64,000 nucleotides of DNA, taken from assembly GCA_001516025.1 (NCBI GenBank), contig LOEU01000010.1:24879-88878 (forward strand), written 5' to 3'. The stretch's first letter is position 1; every line of letters begins with the position of its first letter. The notes below the pieces were generated by a model that saw nothing but the letters and a program-made list of their open reading frames with translations, searched no databases and was not told where the DNA came from. Source of the DNA: a bacterium BRH_c32. GTDB lineage: Bacteria > Bacteroidota > Ignavibacteria > Ignavibacteriales > Melioribacteraceae. Position numbers and translations under genes: made by a program. Of this stretch, positions 56,208 through 64,000 are shown piece after piece.

Positions 56208-58670
56208 ATGAGCAAAAATAAGAATCCTAAAAATACTCTTGAAAAACCAAATATCTCAGGGGAATCTTATTTTATAATTTCTCCCGAGAAAAAGAAAAAG
56301 ATTCTGGCGTTATTTCTTTTTACTTTCGCTATAATGCTCTTCCTTAGTATTTTATCCTATTCGCGTGCAGATGAATCAAACCTCTCCGAAGGAATCTCCG
56401 ATGTATTCAAAGTATTTTCGAATAATCCTGATAGTTTAGAAACTGCTGGTTCTATTTCCAACTGGCTCGGAATTTTCGGTGCCTTAATTTCTAAATTCTT
56501 CATTCTTGGTACAATCGGGTATTTTTCATTAATATTTCCGATACTTTTATTTATTTGGGGTTATTCACTACTTCGTAACAACAACTATAAAATTTCAATT
56601 TATATAAGCAATTTTCTATTAGTTTTCGGATTGGTATTTTCCTCTATATTTGGGATGATGGCTTCTTCGGCGGGATATAATTTTCTAACGGAGTATCCCG
56701 AATTAAGTGGAAAAGTTGGCTCATTTATTGGCACCGGACTCGGCAGATTATTGGGCGGGCTTGGTAGTTTGATTTTGCTTCTTGTAATTTTTGCTGTTGC
56801 ATTAATTATCGCTTTTGATATTAAGTTTAGCGGAATATATAACTATTTTTTTTCGCTCTTTGAGAAAAAGGAAAGAGAAGAACAAGTAGCAGCTCAAGAA
56901 GAATATGAAGATAAAATACTTGAAATAGCCCCGCAGCAGGTAGTGCAAAAACCAAGCAAATCAAAATTATTGGAATTATTGGATGACAATGAACCTGCAA
57001 AAGAAACACCGATAAAAATCATTCGGAAGGATGAAGCAGAAGTTCAAAACGAGATTCCTCAAAAAGAATTACCAAAAATTAAAAAGCCGATTGCGAAAAA
57101 AGAAGATGATGAATTACCGATAGATGAAGAGATCGATTTTAAGAAAGATTTGGCAAGTGATCTTCCTGATCAATGGAATGAGAAGATTGATTATAAAGCT
57201 CCAACTTTTGATCTATTAATTGAACCTGAAATCGAAGAAGTAAAAGTTAAGGATACAGAATTAAAAAGAAATGCACAGTTACTAAAAGACAAGCTAAAAC
57301 TTTTTGATATCGATATTGATGATATTACGGTAACACCGGGCCCGGTTGTTACTTTATATGAGATAGTTCCTGCACCGGGAGTAAAGATAAGCAGGATAGT
57401 AAGTTTAGAGCATGATATAGCATTAGCTCTTGCAGCGCGAGGTATTAGAATAATTGCACCTATACCGGGTAAAAGTGCAATCGGAGTTGAGATACCGAAT
57501 GCAAAAGCTGCAACAGTGAGAGCAAAATCAGTTGTACAAAAATTATCTGAATATGGTTATGAATTACCATTAGCATTCGGAAAGACCATATCGGGCGAGG
57601 AGTTTGTTACGGATTTAGCAAAGATGCCTCACTTATTGATTGCCGGTTCTACCGGATCAGGTAAGAGTGTGGGCATTAATATGATTATTACAAGTCTACT
57701 CTATGCCAAGCATCCATCAGAAGTAAAATTTGTTATAATTGATCCAAAAAAAATCGAGCTTTCATTCTATAAAAAATTAAGCAAACATTTTCTTGCTGTA
57801 TCTCCCGATTTAGAAGAAGAAATTATTACAACTCCATCTAATTCACTTCTTGCATTAAAAGCAGTGGAATATGAGATGGAAAAGAGATATGATAAGCTTG
57901 CAAAGGTCGGAGTAAGAGATTTGGTAGAGTATAATAAACGCGTTACGAATCCTAAAACGAAACCAAAAGATACTGATGAAATGAAGCACTTTAAACTGCC
58001 TTATATTATTGTTATTATTGACGAATTAGCTGATTTAATGATTACATCAGGCAAGGAAGTGGAAGAACCAATAGCAAGATTAGCACAATTGGCAAGAGCA
58101 GTGGGAATCCATTTAATTGTGGCAACACAAAGACCTTCTGTGAATGTAATCACAGGAGTAATTAAAGCAAATTTTAATGCTCGTATGGCTTACCAGGTGG
58201 CAACTCGAATTGATTCAAGAACAATATTGGATATGAATGGAGCAGAACAACTTCTCGGAAGAGGTGATATGTTATTTTTACCGGCCGGAACCCCAAAACC
58301 GTTCCGTATTCAAAACGCATTCATAAGCACTGAAGAAGTTGAAAAGATTACTGATTTTATTTATATACAAAAAGGTTTTTCAAAACGTTATTTCCTTCCT
58401 TCATTATATGATAAAAGGAAAGAAGCGGCAGGCAACTTCTTATCAGATTTAGATCCAATGTTTGAAGAAGCCGCTAGAGTTATTGTGCAACATAATCAGG
58501 GAAGTGTATCATTACTGCAAAGAAAATTAAAGCTCGGCTATTCTCGTGCTGCACGAATAGTTGATCAATTAGAACAAGCAGGTATTGTTGGACCTTCAGA
58601 TGGCAGTAAGGCCAGAGAAGTGATTATAGATAACATGGAACAATTAGAAACAATCTTAAGATCTTTATGA
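56208..58670 (+). CDS. ftsK: DNA translocase FtsK/SpoIIIE
   Basis: An 820-residue FtsK. Four membrane helices lie within residues 25-210, then a charged linker (215-350) much shorter than in E. coli. The alpha/beta motor starts near 365 (VTPGPVVTLYEIVPAPGVK), with Walker A IAGSTGSGKSV near 478-489 and Walker B VIIDELADLMI near 600-610. The C-terminal gamma winged helix (about 755-815, GSVSLLQRKLKLGYSRAAR) reads orienting DNA motifs. It segregates chromosome ends at the division septum. Its stop overlaps the LolA-like start as ATGA. Confidence 0.95.
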   Translation: MSKNKNPKNTLEKPNISGESYFIISPEKKKKILALFLFTFAIMLFLSILSYSRADESNLSEGISDVFKVFSNNPDSLETAGSISNWLGIFGALISKFFILGTIGYFSLIFPILLFIWGYSLLRNNNYKISIYISNFLLVFGLVFSSIFGMMASSAGYNFLTEYPELSGKVGSFIGTGLGRLLGGLGSLILLLVIFAVALIIAFDIKFSGIYNYFFSLFEKKEREEQVAAQEEYEDKILEIAPQQVVQKPSKSKLLELLDDNEPAKETPIKIIRKDEAEVQNEIPQKELPKIKKPIAKKEDDELPIDEEIDFKKDLASDLPDQWNEKIDYKAPTFDLLIEPEIEEVKVKDTELKRNAQLLKDKLKLFDIDIDDITVTPGPVVTLYEIVPAPGVKISRIVSLEHDIALALAARGIRIIAPIPGKSAIGVEIPNAKAATVRAKSVVQKLSEYGYELPLAFGKTISGEEFVTDLAKMPHLLIAGSTGSGKSVGINMIITSLLYAKHPSEVKFVIIDPKKIELSFYKKLSKHFLAVSPDLEEEIITTPSNSLLALKAVEYEMEKRYDKLAKVGVRDLVEYNKRVTNPKTKPKDTDEMKHFKLPYIIVIIDELADLMITSGKEVEEPIARLAQLARAVGIHLIVATQRPSVNVITGVIKANFNARMAYQVATRIDSRTILDMNGAEQLLGRGDMLFLPAGTPKPFRIQNAFISTEEVEKITDFIYIQKGFSKRYFLPSLYDKRKEAAGNFLSDLDPMFEEAARVIVQHNQGSVSLLQRKLKLGYSRAARIVDQLEQAGIVGPSDGSKAREVIIDNMEQLETILRSL

Positions 58671-59284
58671 AAAGAATATTATTTGTAATTTTTATAATTC
58701 CGTTTCTTATTCAAGCACAGAATCCAAGAACTATTCTAAAAAAAGTCCAGGATAAGTTTGCAAAGCAAGAAAATTTCATCGCTGATTATAATCAGTCGAT
58801 TAAAACTAATAATTCGACCTCGACAATTAAAAGTTCCGGTTTGTTTTATTATCAAAAAAAGGATCGTTTCAGAATTGAAATGAAAAATCAGATAATAATT
58901 TCAGATGGTGATACACTTTGGAATTTTGATAAGAAATCGAAACGATTAATTATAAGTTATATGATTGATGAACCGACTACTTTTTCATTAGAGAAATTTA
59001 TTTTCGATTACCCGCCTTTGTGCGTTGTAAAGTTTTTAAATAAAAGCGAAAATAGCGAAGATAGTTTTATAATAGAATTAAAGCCGAAAGATGACGAACT
59101 ACCATTCCAATCGGTTAGGATTTGGAGCAATAATGATTACGATATAAAGCGTTTCGAAATGACTGATCTACTCGGCACTTTATATATCTTCGAGCTTAAT
59201 AACGTAAAGTATAATCAAGCACTTCCTAAAAATAATTTTAAATTCTTAGTCCCTAAGGGAATTCAGGTAATTGATCTTCGATAA
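58667..59284 (+). CDS. lolA: LolA-like outer-membrane lipoprotein carrier
   Basis: A 205-residue periplasmic protein: signal peptide (to IQAQ, about residue 17), then the LolA half-barrel with KFAKQENFIADYNQSIK, SGLFYYQKKDRFRIEM and the SDGDTLWNFDKKSKRLI strand. LolA ferries lipoproteins from the inner to the outer membrane. The position after ftsK is the same as that of lolA in many bacteria, including E. coli, which supports the call. The next gene starts inside its last codons. Confidence 0.86.
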   Translation: MKRILFVIFIIPFLIQAQNPRTILKKVQDKFAKQENFIADYNQSIKTNNSTSTIKSSGLFYYQKKDRFRIEMKNQIIISDGDTLWNFDKKSKRLIISYMIDEPTTFSLEKFIFDYPPLCVVKFLNKSENSEDSFIIELKPKDDELPFQSVRIWSNNDYDIKRFEMTDLLGTLYIFELNNVKYNQALPKNNFKFLVPKGIQVIDLR

Positions 59285-60332
59285 ATTTAAGAAAGAATTT
59301 ATTAAAGCAGTTAAATACGCACTTCCGTTTTTATTAATGGGAGTGTTCCTTGTATTGGCATTTTATAAGATTGATCTTTCAAAAGCATTTGGTTATATCC
59401 AAAAAATCTCATGGTTTTGGCTATTGGTTTATTCGGCAGTATTTATCTTCTCGCATTATATCCGTGCTGTGCGTTGGAAGTTAATGATTAGGTCGATTAA
59501 GACCGATACTTCATTGCTCACCATTTTTTCTTCCGTAATTATAGGTTATGGAGTTAATTGTGTAGTGCCAAGATTGGGTGAAGTATATAAAGGACTATTC
59601 CTTGGTAAGTGGGAAGGACTTTCTCGAACTTCTATGTTCGGTTCAATAATTGTCGAACGAGTAATTGACATATTCTTTTTTTCATTGGCGGCTGTTATCA
59701 GTATTTATATTTATTCCGGCGATCTATTCAAAGAATTAACTTGGCTTCCTTTATCAATTACCATTGCTTTTATCACTGTCTTTGTAATTATCTTTATTCT
59801 TTATCTTATCGTGATAAAGAAGAATTTTATTAATAATCGATTTTTTAGTTATTTAAGCCGCTTCTCCCCAAAGACAGTAAATTTTATAAAAGAAAATTTT
59901 GATTCATTGATTGAAGGTTTTTCTTCTATTAAAACAACGAAAGATCTTTTAATGGTGATTTTTTATTCGGCATTAATTATTGTAGTCTATGTTTTGAATA
60001 CATATACAGGCTTCTTTCTTTTTAATGTCCCGACAGAACACTTTACTTTTGCAATGGCATGGGTACTGATGACCATTGGTTCAATTGGTGTATTAATACC
60101 AACTCCGGGAGGCACCGGCTCTTATCATATCCTTACTATTCTTGTTCTCACTACTTTATATAATTTTAATAATGAGTTCAGTGCTGCTTATGCAATACTA
60201 ACTCATTTTATCTCTTATGTATTATTTATAGGAATGACTTTATTTCTTATAATTTTGGTAAATAGAATTAATCAGAAGAAGGGAGCACCTAAGGAGGATT
60301 TTTTCAGCGTATTTAAATCAAGGATGAATTAA
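59271..60332 (+). CDS. UPF0104/LPG-synthase-TM family membrane protein
   Basis: A 353-residue membrane protein with about eight helices of the lysylphosphatidylglycerol-synthase transmembrane (AglD/UPF0104) family: SHYIRAVRWKLMI, GYGVNCVVPRLGEVYKG, GSIIVERVIDIFFF and the late PTPGGTGSYH. The family includes flippase domains and proteins of unknown function; there is no aminoacyl-transferase domain, so no MprF activity is expected. The start is TTG at 59271, overlapping the LolA-like gene by 14 bases. Confidence 0.83.
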   Translation: MIFDKFKKEFIKAVKYALPFLLMGVFLVLAFYKIDLSKAFGYIQKISWFWLLVYSAVFIFSHYIRAVRWKLMIRSIKTDTSLLTIFSSVIIGYGVNCVVPRLGEVYKGLFLGKWEGLSRTSMFGSIIVERVIDIFFFSLAAVISIYIYSGDLFKELTWLPLSITIAFITVFVIIFILYLIVIKKNFINNRFFSYLSRFSPKTVNFIKENFDSLIEGFSSIKTTKDLLMVIFYSALIIVVYVLNTYTGFFLFNVPTEHFTFAMAWVLMTIGSIGVLIPTPGGTGSYHILTILVLTTLYNFNNEFSAAYAILTHFISYVLFIGMTLFLIILVNRINQKKGAPKEDFFSVFKSRMN

Positions 60333-60334
60333 AA

Positions 60335-60976
60335 ATGAAAAAAATAATTATAATATTTTTGTTCACTTTTGTCTCAAGTATTTATTCGCAATATGATTTC
60401 ACTCTTGGGATGGGGATTGATTTTAATTCCACTCCTTCTTTCAGAGATTATATTAATTCCAATTATGCAAGAGGAGTAGATAACCTTGCAACATTTAAAA
60501 CTTCTATATCTTTCTCCGGAGAAGTGGGATATGATATTAAAGAGAATGTTCAATTAGCATTTGAGTATAATATATTACTTGATTCTTACAATCAATCTAT
60601 CGGTCCGGGCGGCTCGTACGAATTATCTTATATCAGTCATCGTCCTTCTATTATTGCTTATTATGTGTTAAAGGGAGAAGGTTATAAATTTAAGTTTGGA
60701 GGAGGGGCGGGATTGCGTTATGTCTCTCTTGATGAAAAACTTTTTATTACAACAAACTATTCGTCTAACGGCTATGGAATAGTACTTAAAGCGGAAGGGA
60801 ACACACTCTTAAGCGGGAATCTTTATGCTAATATTGGTGTCAGTCTCCGATATGATTCACCCGGAAGTCCTAAAAATAACTCTATTGGATATATTTACGA
60901 TCCCGTGGCAAAAGAAAATCTTAATCTAAATTCAGTTTCAGTGGGAATTAAATTAGGTATTTCATATTCTATATAA
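60335..60976 (+). CDS. Small outer-membrane beta-barrel protein
   Basis: A 213-residue protein with a signal peptide (to IYSQ, about residue 19) and alternating beta strands with Gly and aromatic residues (FTLGMGIDFNS, FKFGGGAGLRYVS, YANIGVSLRYDS), ending in VSVGIKLGISYSI, the pattern of an eight-strand outer-membrane barrel such as the OmpA/OmpW-like group. No specific family is recognised. It starts two bases after the previous stop, so it shares the operon. Confidence 0.7.
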   Translation: MKKIIIIFLFTFVSSIYSQYDFTLGMGIDFNSTPSFRDYINSNYARGVDNLATFKTSISFSGEVGYDIKENVQLAFEYNILLDSYNQSIGPGGSYELSYISHRPSIIAYYVLKGEGYKFKFGGGAGLRYVSLDEKLFITTNYSSNGYGIVLKAEGNTLLSGNLYANIGVSLRYDSPGSPKNNSIGYIYDPVAKENLNLNSVSVGIKLGISYSI

Positions 60977-60987
60977 AGGAGCCTTAA

Positions 60988-61836
60988 TTGAGCATTGTTG
61001 AATCTATCATCCTTGGAATTATTCAAGGATTAACAGAATTTTTACCTATAAGCAGTACAGGACATCTAACTTTAGCCGGAAAACTAATGGGTGTAATTAA
61101 CCCAACTAATCCAAAAGAGTGGACAAGTTTTATGGCAGTTATTCAACTTGGCACTATGGTAGCGGTAGTAATCTATTTCTGGAAAGACCTTTTCGCAATT
61201 TTGCAAAATTTTCTAAAAGATAATTTAACTCAAAGAAAAAAGATTAAAGAACAGAGTCGCGAAAGTAAACTCGGTTGGTTTATTATCGTTGGAACTATAC
61301 CGGTTGTTATTATTGGGCTATTATTCAAAGATATAATTGAAGGTGTACTTACTAAGAATCTATATGTAATCTCGGGAAGCTTGATCTTATTAGCAATAAT
61401 ATTATGGATCGCGGAGAAGGTTGGAAAGTTCGACCGAACGGAAGAAAAGCTAAGCTGGAAAGATTCAATTATAGTAGGTTTAGCTCAAGCATTATCATTA
61501 ATTCCCGGTTCCTCACGTTCGGGCACTACAATTACGGCAGGATTATTCCTCGGACTCACACGCGAAACTGCAGCACGTTTTTCTTTTCTTCTTAGCATCC
61601 CCGCTGTTTTTGCTAGTGGTATGCTTCAGTTTTATCAAGCTCTAGAGTTTATTACTCCCGATAGCTTATTAACATTATCCATCGCAACCATAATCTCCGG
61701 GGTTTCGGGATATCTGGCAATTGAATTTTTATTACGCTTTTTGAAGAAAAATACCACTTTTGTTTTTATCTTGTATAGAATCGTTATCGGAATAATTATC
61801 ATTGCGCTATTAAATTTAGGAATCATTCTTCCATAG
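60988..61836 (+). CDS. uppP: Undecaprenyl-diphosphatase UppP (BacA)
   Basis: A 282-residue membrane enzyme that recycles undecaprenyl diphosphate to the lipid carrier used for peptidoglycan and LPS. The two catalytic motifs are present: GLTEFLPISSTGHL (residues about 15-28) and LIPGSSRSGTTITAG (about 171-185), with about eight helices. TTG start at 60988, with AAGGAG six bases upstream, a very clear ribosome binding site. A cyclophilin gene follows after nine bases. Confidence 0.94.
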   Translation: MSIVESIILGIIQGLTEFLPISSTGHLTLAGKLMGVINPTNPKEWTSFMAVIQLGTMVAVVIYFWKDLFAILQNFLKDNLTQRKKIKEQSRESKLGWFIIVGTIPVVIIGLLFKDIIEGVLTKNLYVISGSLILLAIILWIAEKVGKFDRTEEKLSWKDSIIVGLAQALSLIPGSSRSGTTITAGLFLGLTRETAARFSFLLSIPAVFASGMLQFYQALEFITPDSLLTLSIATIISGVSGYLAIEFLLRFLKKNTTFVFILYRIVIGIIIIALLNLGIILP

Positions 61837-61845
61837 GAGTCAATT

Positions 61846-62466
61846 ATGAAATTAAAATTTTTTATAATACTTATTATATCAATTATCATTATATCATGTA
61901 CTAAAGATGAATCAAAAAAGGAAGGAACTTATAAAATGACAGATGAACAAAAACAAACAGTAGATGAGTTATTAAATGTAACTGCTAATGAGCAATTAGT
62001 TGCTGAATTTGTTACAAATAAAGGAAATTTTTCAGCCGAATTATATGCTAAATTAACACCTATGACAGTAAAGAATTTTGTTACATTAGCAGTAACGGGC
62101 TATTATAACGATGTTACATTTCACCGTGTGATTAAAGATTTTATGATTCAGACAGGAGACCCAACTGCCACAGGTTCAGGCGGAGAAAGCATTTATGGGG
62201 GAGAATTTAAAGATGAATTTAATGCAAACTTAATCCATGATACTGCTGGAATCTTATCAATGGCTAATAGAGGTCCCAATACTAATACCAGTCAGTTCTT
62301 TATTACTTTAGTTCCAACTCCTTGGTTAAATGCAAAACATACTGTATTCGGGAAAGTGATTTCAGGTATAGATATTGTTGAGCAAATTGGAGACGCAAAA
62401 ACTAATGCAATGGATAAGCCAATTTCGGAAATTAAAATTGAAAAAATTAACCTAAGCAAAAAATAA
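61846..62466 (+). CDS. Cyclophilin-type peptidylprolyl isomerase, lipoprotein
   Basis: A 206-residue protein with a lipoprotein signal (IIISC, Cys18) and a cyclophilin domain (about 50-203): FVTNKGNFSAELYAKLTPMTVKNFV (split), FHRVIKDFMIQTGDPTATGSGG, ILSMANRGPNTNTSQFFITL and HTVFGKVISGID. The catalytic Arg of FHRV and the Gln and Phe of SQFF are there. It helps protein folding at the outer or inner membrane surface in the periplasm. GGAG eight bases upstream marks the start. Confidence 0.9.
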   Translation: MKLKFFIILIISIIIISCTKDESKKEGTYKMTDEQKQTVDELLNVTANEQLVAEFVTNKGNFSAELYAKLTPMTVKNFVTLAVTGYYNDVTFHRVIKDFMIQTGDPTATGSGGESIYGGEFKDEFNANLIHDTAGILSMANRGPNTNTSQFFITLVPTPWLNAKHTVFGKVISGIDIVEQIGDAKTNAMDKPISEIKIEKINLSKK

Positions 62467-62471
62467 AATTA

Positions 62472-63935
62472 TTGGAAAAACAAGATTTTTTTACTTCGAG
62501 ATGGGGTTTAATATTATCTGCTCTCGGTATTTCAATTGGAACGGGTAATATATGGAGATTCTCAAGAATCGTCGCCCAAAATGGGGGCGGTTCTTTTTTA
62601 ATCCCTTGGGTTATCTTCCTTTTTATCTGGTCTGTGCCATTAATAATAACAGAATTTGCATTAGGAAAAAATTCTCGTAAAGGTCCTATCGGCTCATTTA
62701 TAAAAACAGCCGGAAGTAAGTATGGATGGATGGGAGGATGGGTCGCTTTCGTATCCACTGCAATAATGTTTTATTATGCAGTAATCACAGGTTGGTGTTT
62801 TTATTATCTCTTCAGCACATTGTCCGGTTCTCTTCTAACAACACCAGACCATCTTCTATTTTGGAATCAATTCTCATCAAGTTCTCTTCCTGTCATTTTT
62901 AATTTTATTGCGTTGGCTATTGCGGCGGTAGTTGTTTTTAGGGGTGTAAGCAAAGGAATTGAAAAAGTAAATAAAGTATTAATTTCGTTTCTTTTTATAA
63001 TCATAATAATCTTGTTAGTACGAGCTGTTTCTTTGCCGGGAGCCATTGAAGGTTTAAAATATTTCTTTACTCCTAAAGCGGAGTATCTCTTAGATTATAA
63101 AGTATGGTTGAATGCACTCACGCAAAACGCATGGGATACAGGAGCCGGTTGGGGATTGATTATGACTTATGCGGTTTATATGAAGAAAGACGAAGACGTT
63201 TCAATAAATGCTGCAATTATGGGTTTTGGTAATAATTCGGTTTCATTAATGGCTGGAATGATTATTTTTTCAACTGTTTTTGCACTCGGTTCGGGCGATC
63301 CTTTATCACAAATATCGCAATCGGGACCCGCTAATACAGGTCTGACATTAATTTATCTTCCTAAGTTATTCTCTACATTATCAGATTCTTATTCGGTCAA
63401 TTATTTTTTTACAACAATTTTCTTTTTAGCTCTTAGTTTCGCAGCACTTACTTCTTTAATCTCCATGGTGGAGCTTGCTTCAAAATCAATATCTGATTTT
63501 GGAATAAACAAAAAGAAAGCAATAATTATTGTTGCACTAATTGGTTTTGCCTTTGGTATTCCATCTGCATTAAATATTAGATTTTTATTAAATCAAGATT
63601 GGGTTTGGGGCATGGCACTTATTCTTAGCGGTGCATTTATCTCCTTTGCCGTTATTAAATATGGTGCAAACAAATTCCGAATTGAATTGATTAATGGAGA
63701 GGGAAGCGATATTAAAATTGGGAAATGGTATAATTTTATAATAAAATATTTGATACCCGTACAAGCAATTGTTCTTATTATCTGGTGGTTAAGTTCTTCG
63801 ATCTCTTGGGATAAGGAATTTCTTAATCCATTTCACTCGGAAAATTTTGCTACTTGTGTTTTCCAATGGGCTATCGTACTTGTTTCATTATTTCTACTAA
63901 ATAAAAAATTAAATAAGACTTTTATAAATGAATAA
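62472..63935 (+). CDS. Sodium-dependent neurotransmitter/solute symporter family transporter
   Basis: A 487-residue NSS (SNF) transporter with about 11-12 helices. The first helix has the Na-site and unwound segment LSALGISIGTGNIWRFSRIVAQNGGGSF (in parts), similar to LeuT GNAVGLGNFLRFP. The substrate is probably an amino acid; which one is not clear. The start is TTG at 62472 and lacks a clear Shine-Dalgarno sequence, but the residues before the first helix (EKQDFFTSRWG) fit the family. The following gene looks like the small MetS-type subunit, as in MetPS methionine/alanine transporters. Confidence 0.9.
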   Translation: MEKQDFFTSRWGLILSALGISIGTGNIWRFSRIVAQNGGGSFLIPWVIFLFIWSVPLIITEFALGKNSRKGPIGSFIKTAGSKYGWMGGWVAFVSTAIMFYYAVITGWCFYYLFSTLSGSLLTTPDHLLFWNQFSSSSLPVIFNFIALAIAAVVVFRGVSKGIEKVNKVLISFLFIIIIILLVRAVSLPGAIEGLKYFFTPKAEYLLDYKVWLNALTQNAWDTGAGWGLIMTYAVYMKKDEDVSINAAIMGFGNNSVSLMAGMIIFSTVFALGSGDPLSQISQSGPANTGLTLIYLPKLFSTLSDSYSVNYFFTTIFFLALSFAALTSLISMVELASKSISDFGINKKKAIIIVALIGFAFGIPSALNIRFLLNQDWVWGMALILSGAFISFAVIKYGANKFRIELINGEGSDIKIGKWYNFIIKYLIPVQAIVLIIWWLSSSISWDKEFLNPFHSENFATCVFQWAIVLVSLFLLNKKLNKTFINE

Positions 63936-64000
63936 TTATTTACCGATAATCGTGGCAATTGTAATTGTGGGAATTGTATGGGGCGGATTTATTTTTTTTG
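63928..64000 (+). CDS. Start of a MetS-like small transporter subunit (partial)
   Basis: An ATG overlaps the transporter's last codons in another frame and opens MNNYLPIIVAIVIVGIVWGGF, a single hydrophobic helix ending in the VWGG motif seen in the 40-60 residue small subunits (MetS type) of NSS transporters. The window ends after 24 codons, so the length cannot be checked. Gene order and motif support the call. Confidence 0.62.
   Translation, partial: MNNYLPIIVAIVIVGIVWGGFIFF

Overview
The window looks like chromosome from a low-GC (by eye mid-30s percent) member of the Ignavibacteria (Bacteroidota/Chlorobi group). The basis is three proteins or remnants ending in the type IX secretion sorting domain with the NYPNPFNPST signature usual in that class, Bacteroidota-style lipoproteins and DUF5916-type proteins, combined with clear Shine-Dalgarno sequences (AAGGAG, GGAGG), which most true Bacteroidetes lack. 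The class assignment is inference; no rRNA is present to confirm it.

Layout. 1-4.2 kb: start of metH (runs off the left edge), hldD coupled to an MTH1-like Nudix hydrolase, and an alpha/beta hydrolase. 4.2-12.7 kb, all on the minus strand: a DUF5916 outer-membrane protein, a two-gene restriction unit (type IIG enzyme plus Mrr), and a membrane-anchored RsbU-type phosphatase. 12.8-18 kb, plus strand: purL, a BrkB/YihY membrane protein, two lipoproteins and a periplasmic DsrE-like protein. 18-26.5 kb, minus strand: two large type IX secretion cargo proteins, one of 1751 residues with an N-terminal internal-thioester adhesin domain. 26.5-30.7 kb: a LytS/LytTR-type two-component operon with a hydrolase and a membrane protein, preceded by a direct repeat that may be the regulator's operator. 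30.9-37 kb is the accessory stretch: truncated Fic, mazEF with an alternating palindrome, an uncharacterised protein coupled to a SpoT/MESH1-like HD hydrolase, a frameshifted PIN toxin whose antitoxin is reduced to its last ~40 residues and joined to a broken beta-propeller gene, about 0.6 kb of unassigned DNA, two 17-bp palindromes, and an initiator tRNA.

37-64 kb is dense housekeeping DNA on the plus strand: recN, an outer-membrane protein, hemW, a SIMPL protein, then the translation/RNA cluster rimP-nusA-infB-rbfA-truB-ribF-rpsO-pnp-dusB-rng, then fsa, gcvT, comB, ftsK, a LolA-like protein, a UPF0104 membrane protein, uppP, a lipoprotein cyclophilin, and a sodium-coupled NSS transporter followed by the start of what looks like its small MetS-type subunit at the right edge. 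Many genes there overlap or abut, so long co-transcribed units are likely.

The most interesting material is the thioester/SdrD/choice-of-anchor surface protein, the LytTR and mazEF operator candidates, the HD-hydrolase pair, and the decaying toxin-antitoxin island next to the initiator tRNA. No CRISPR array, rRNA, intact transposase or integrase was seen.
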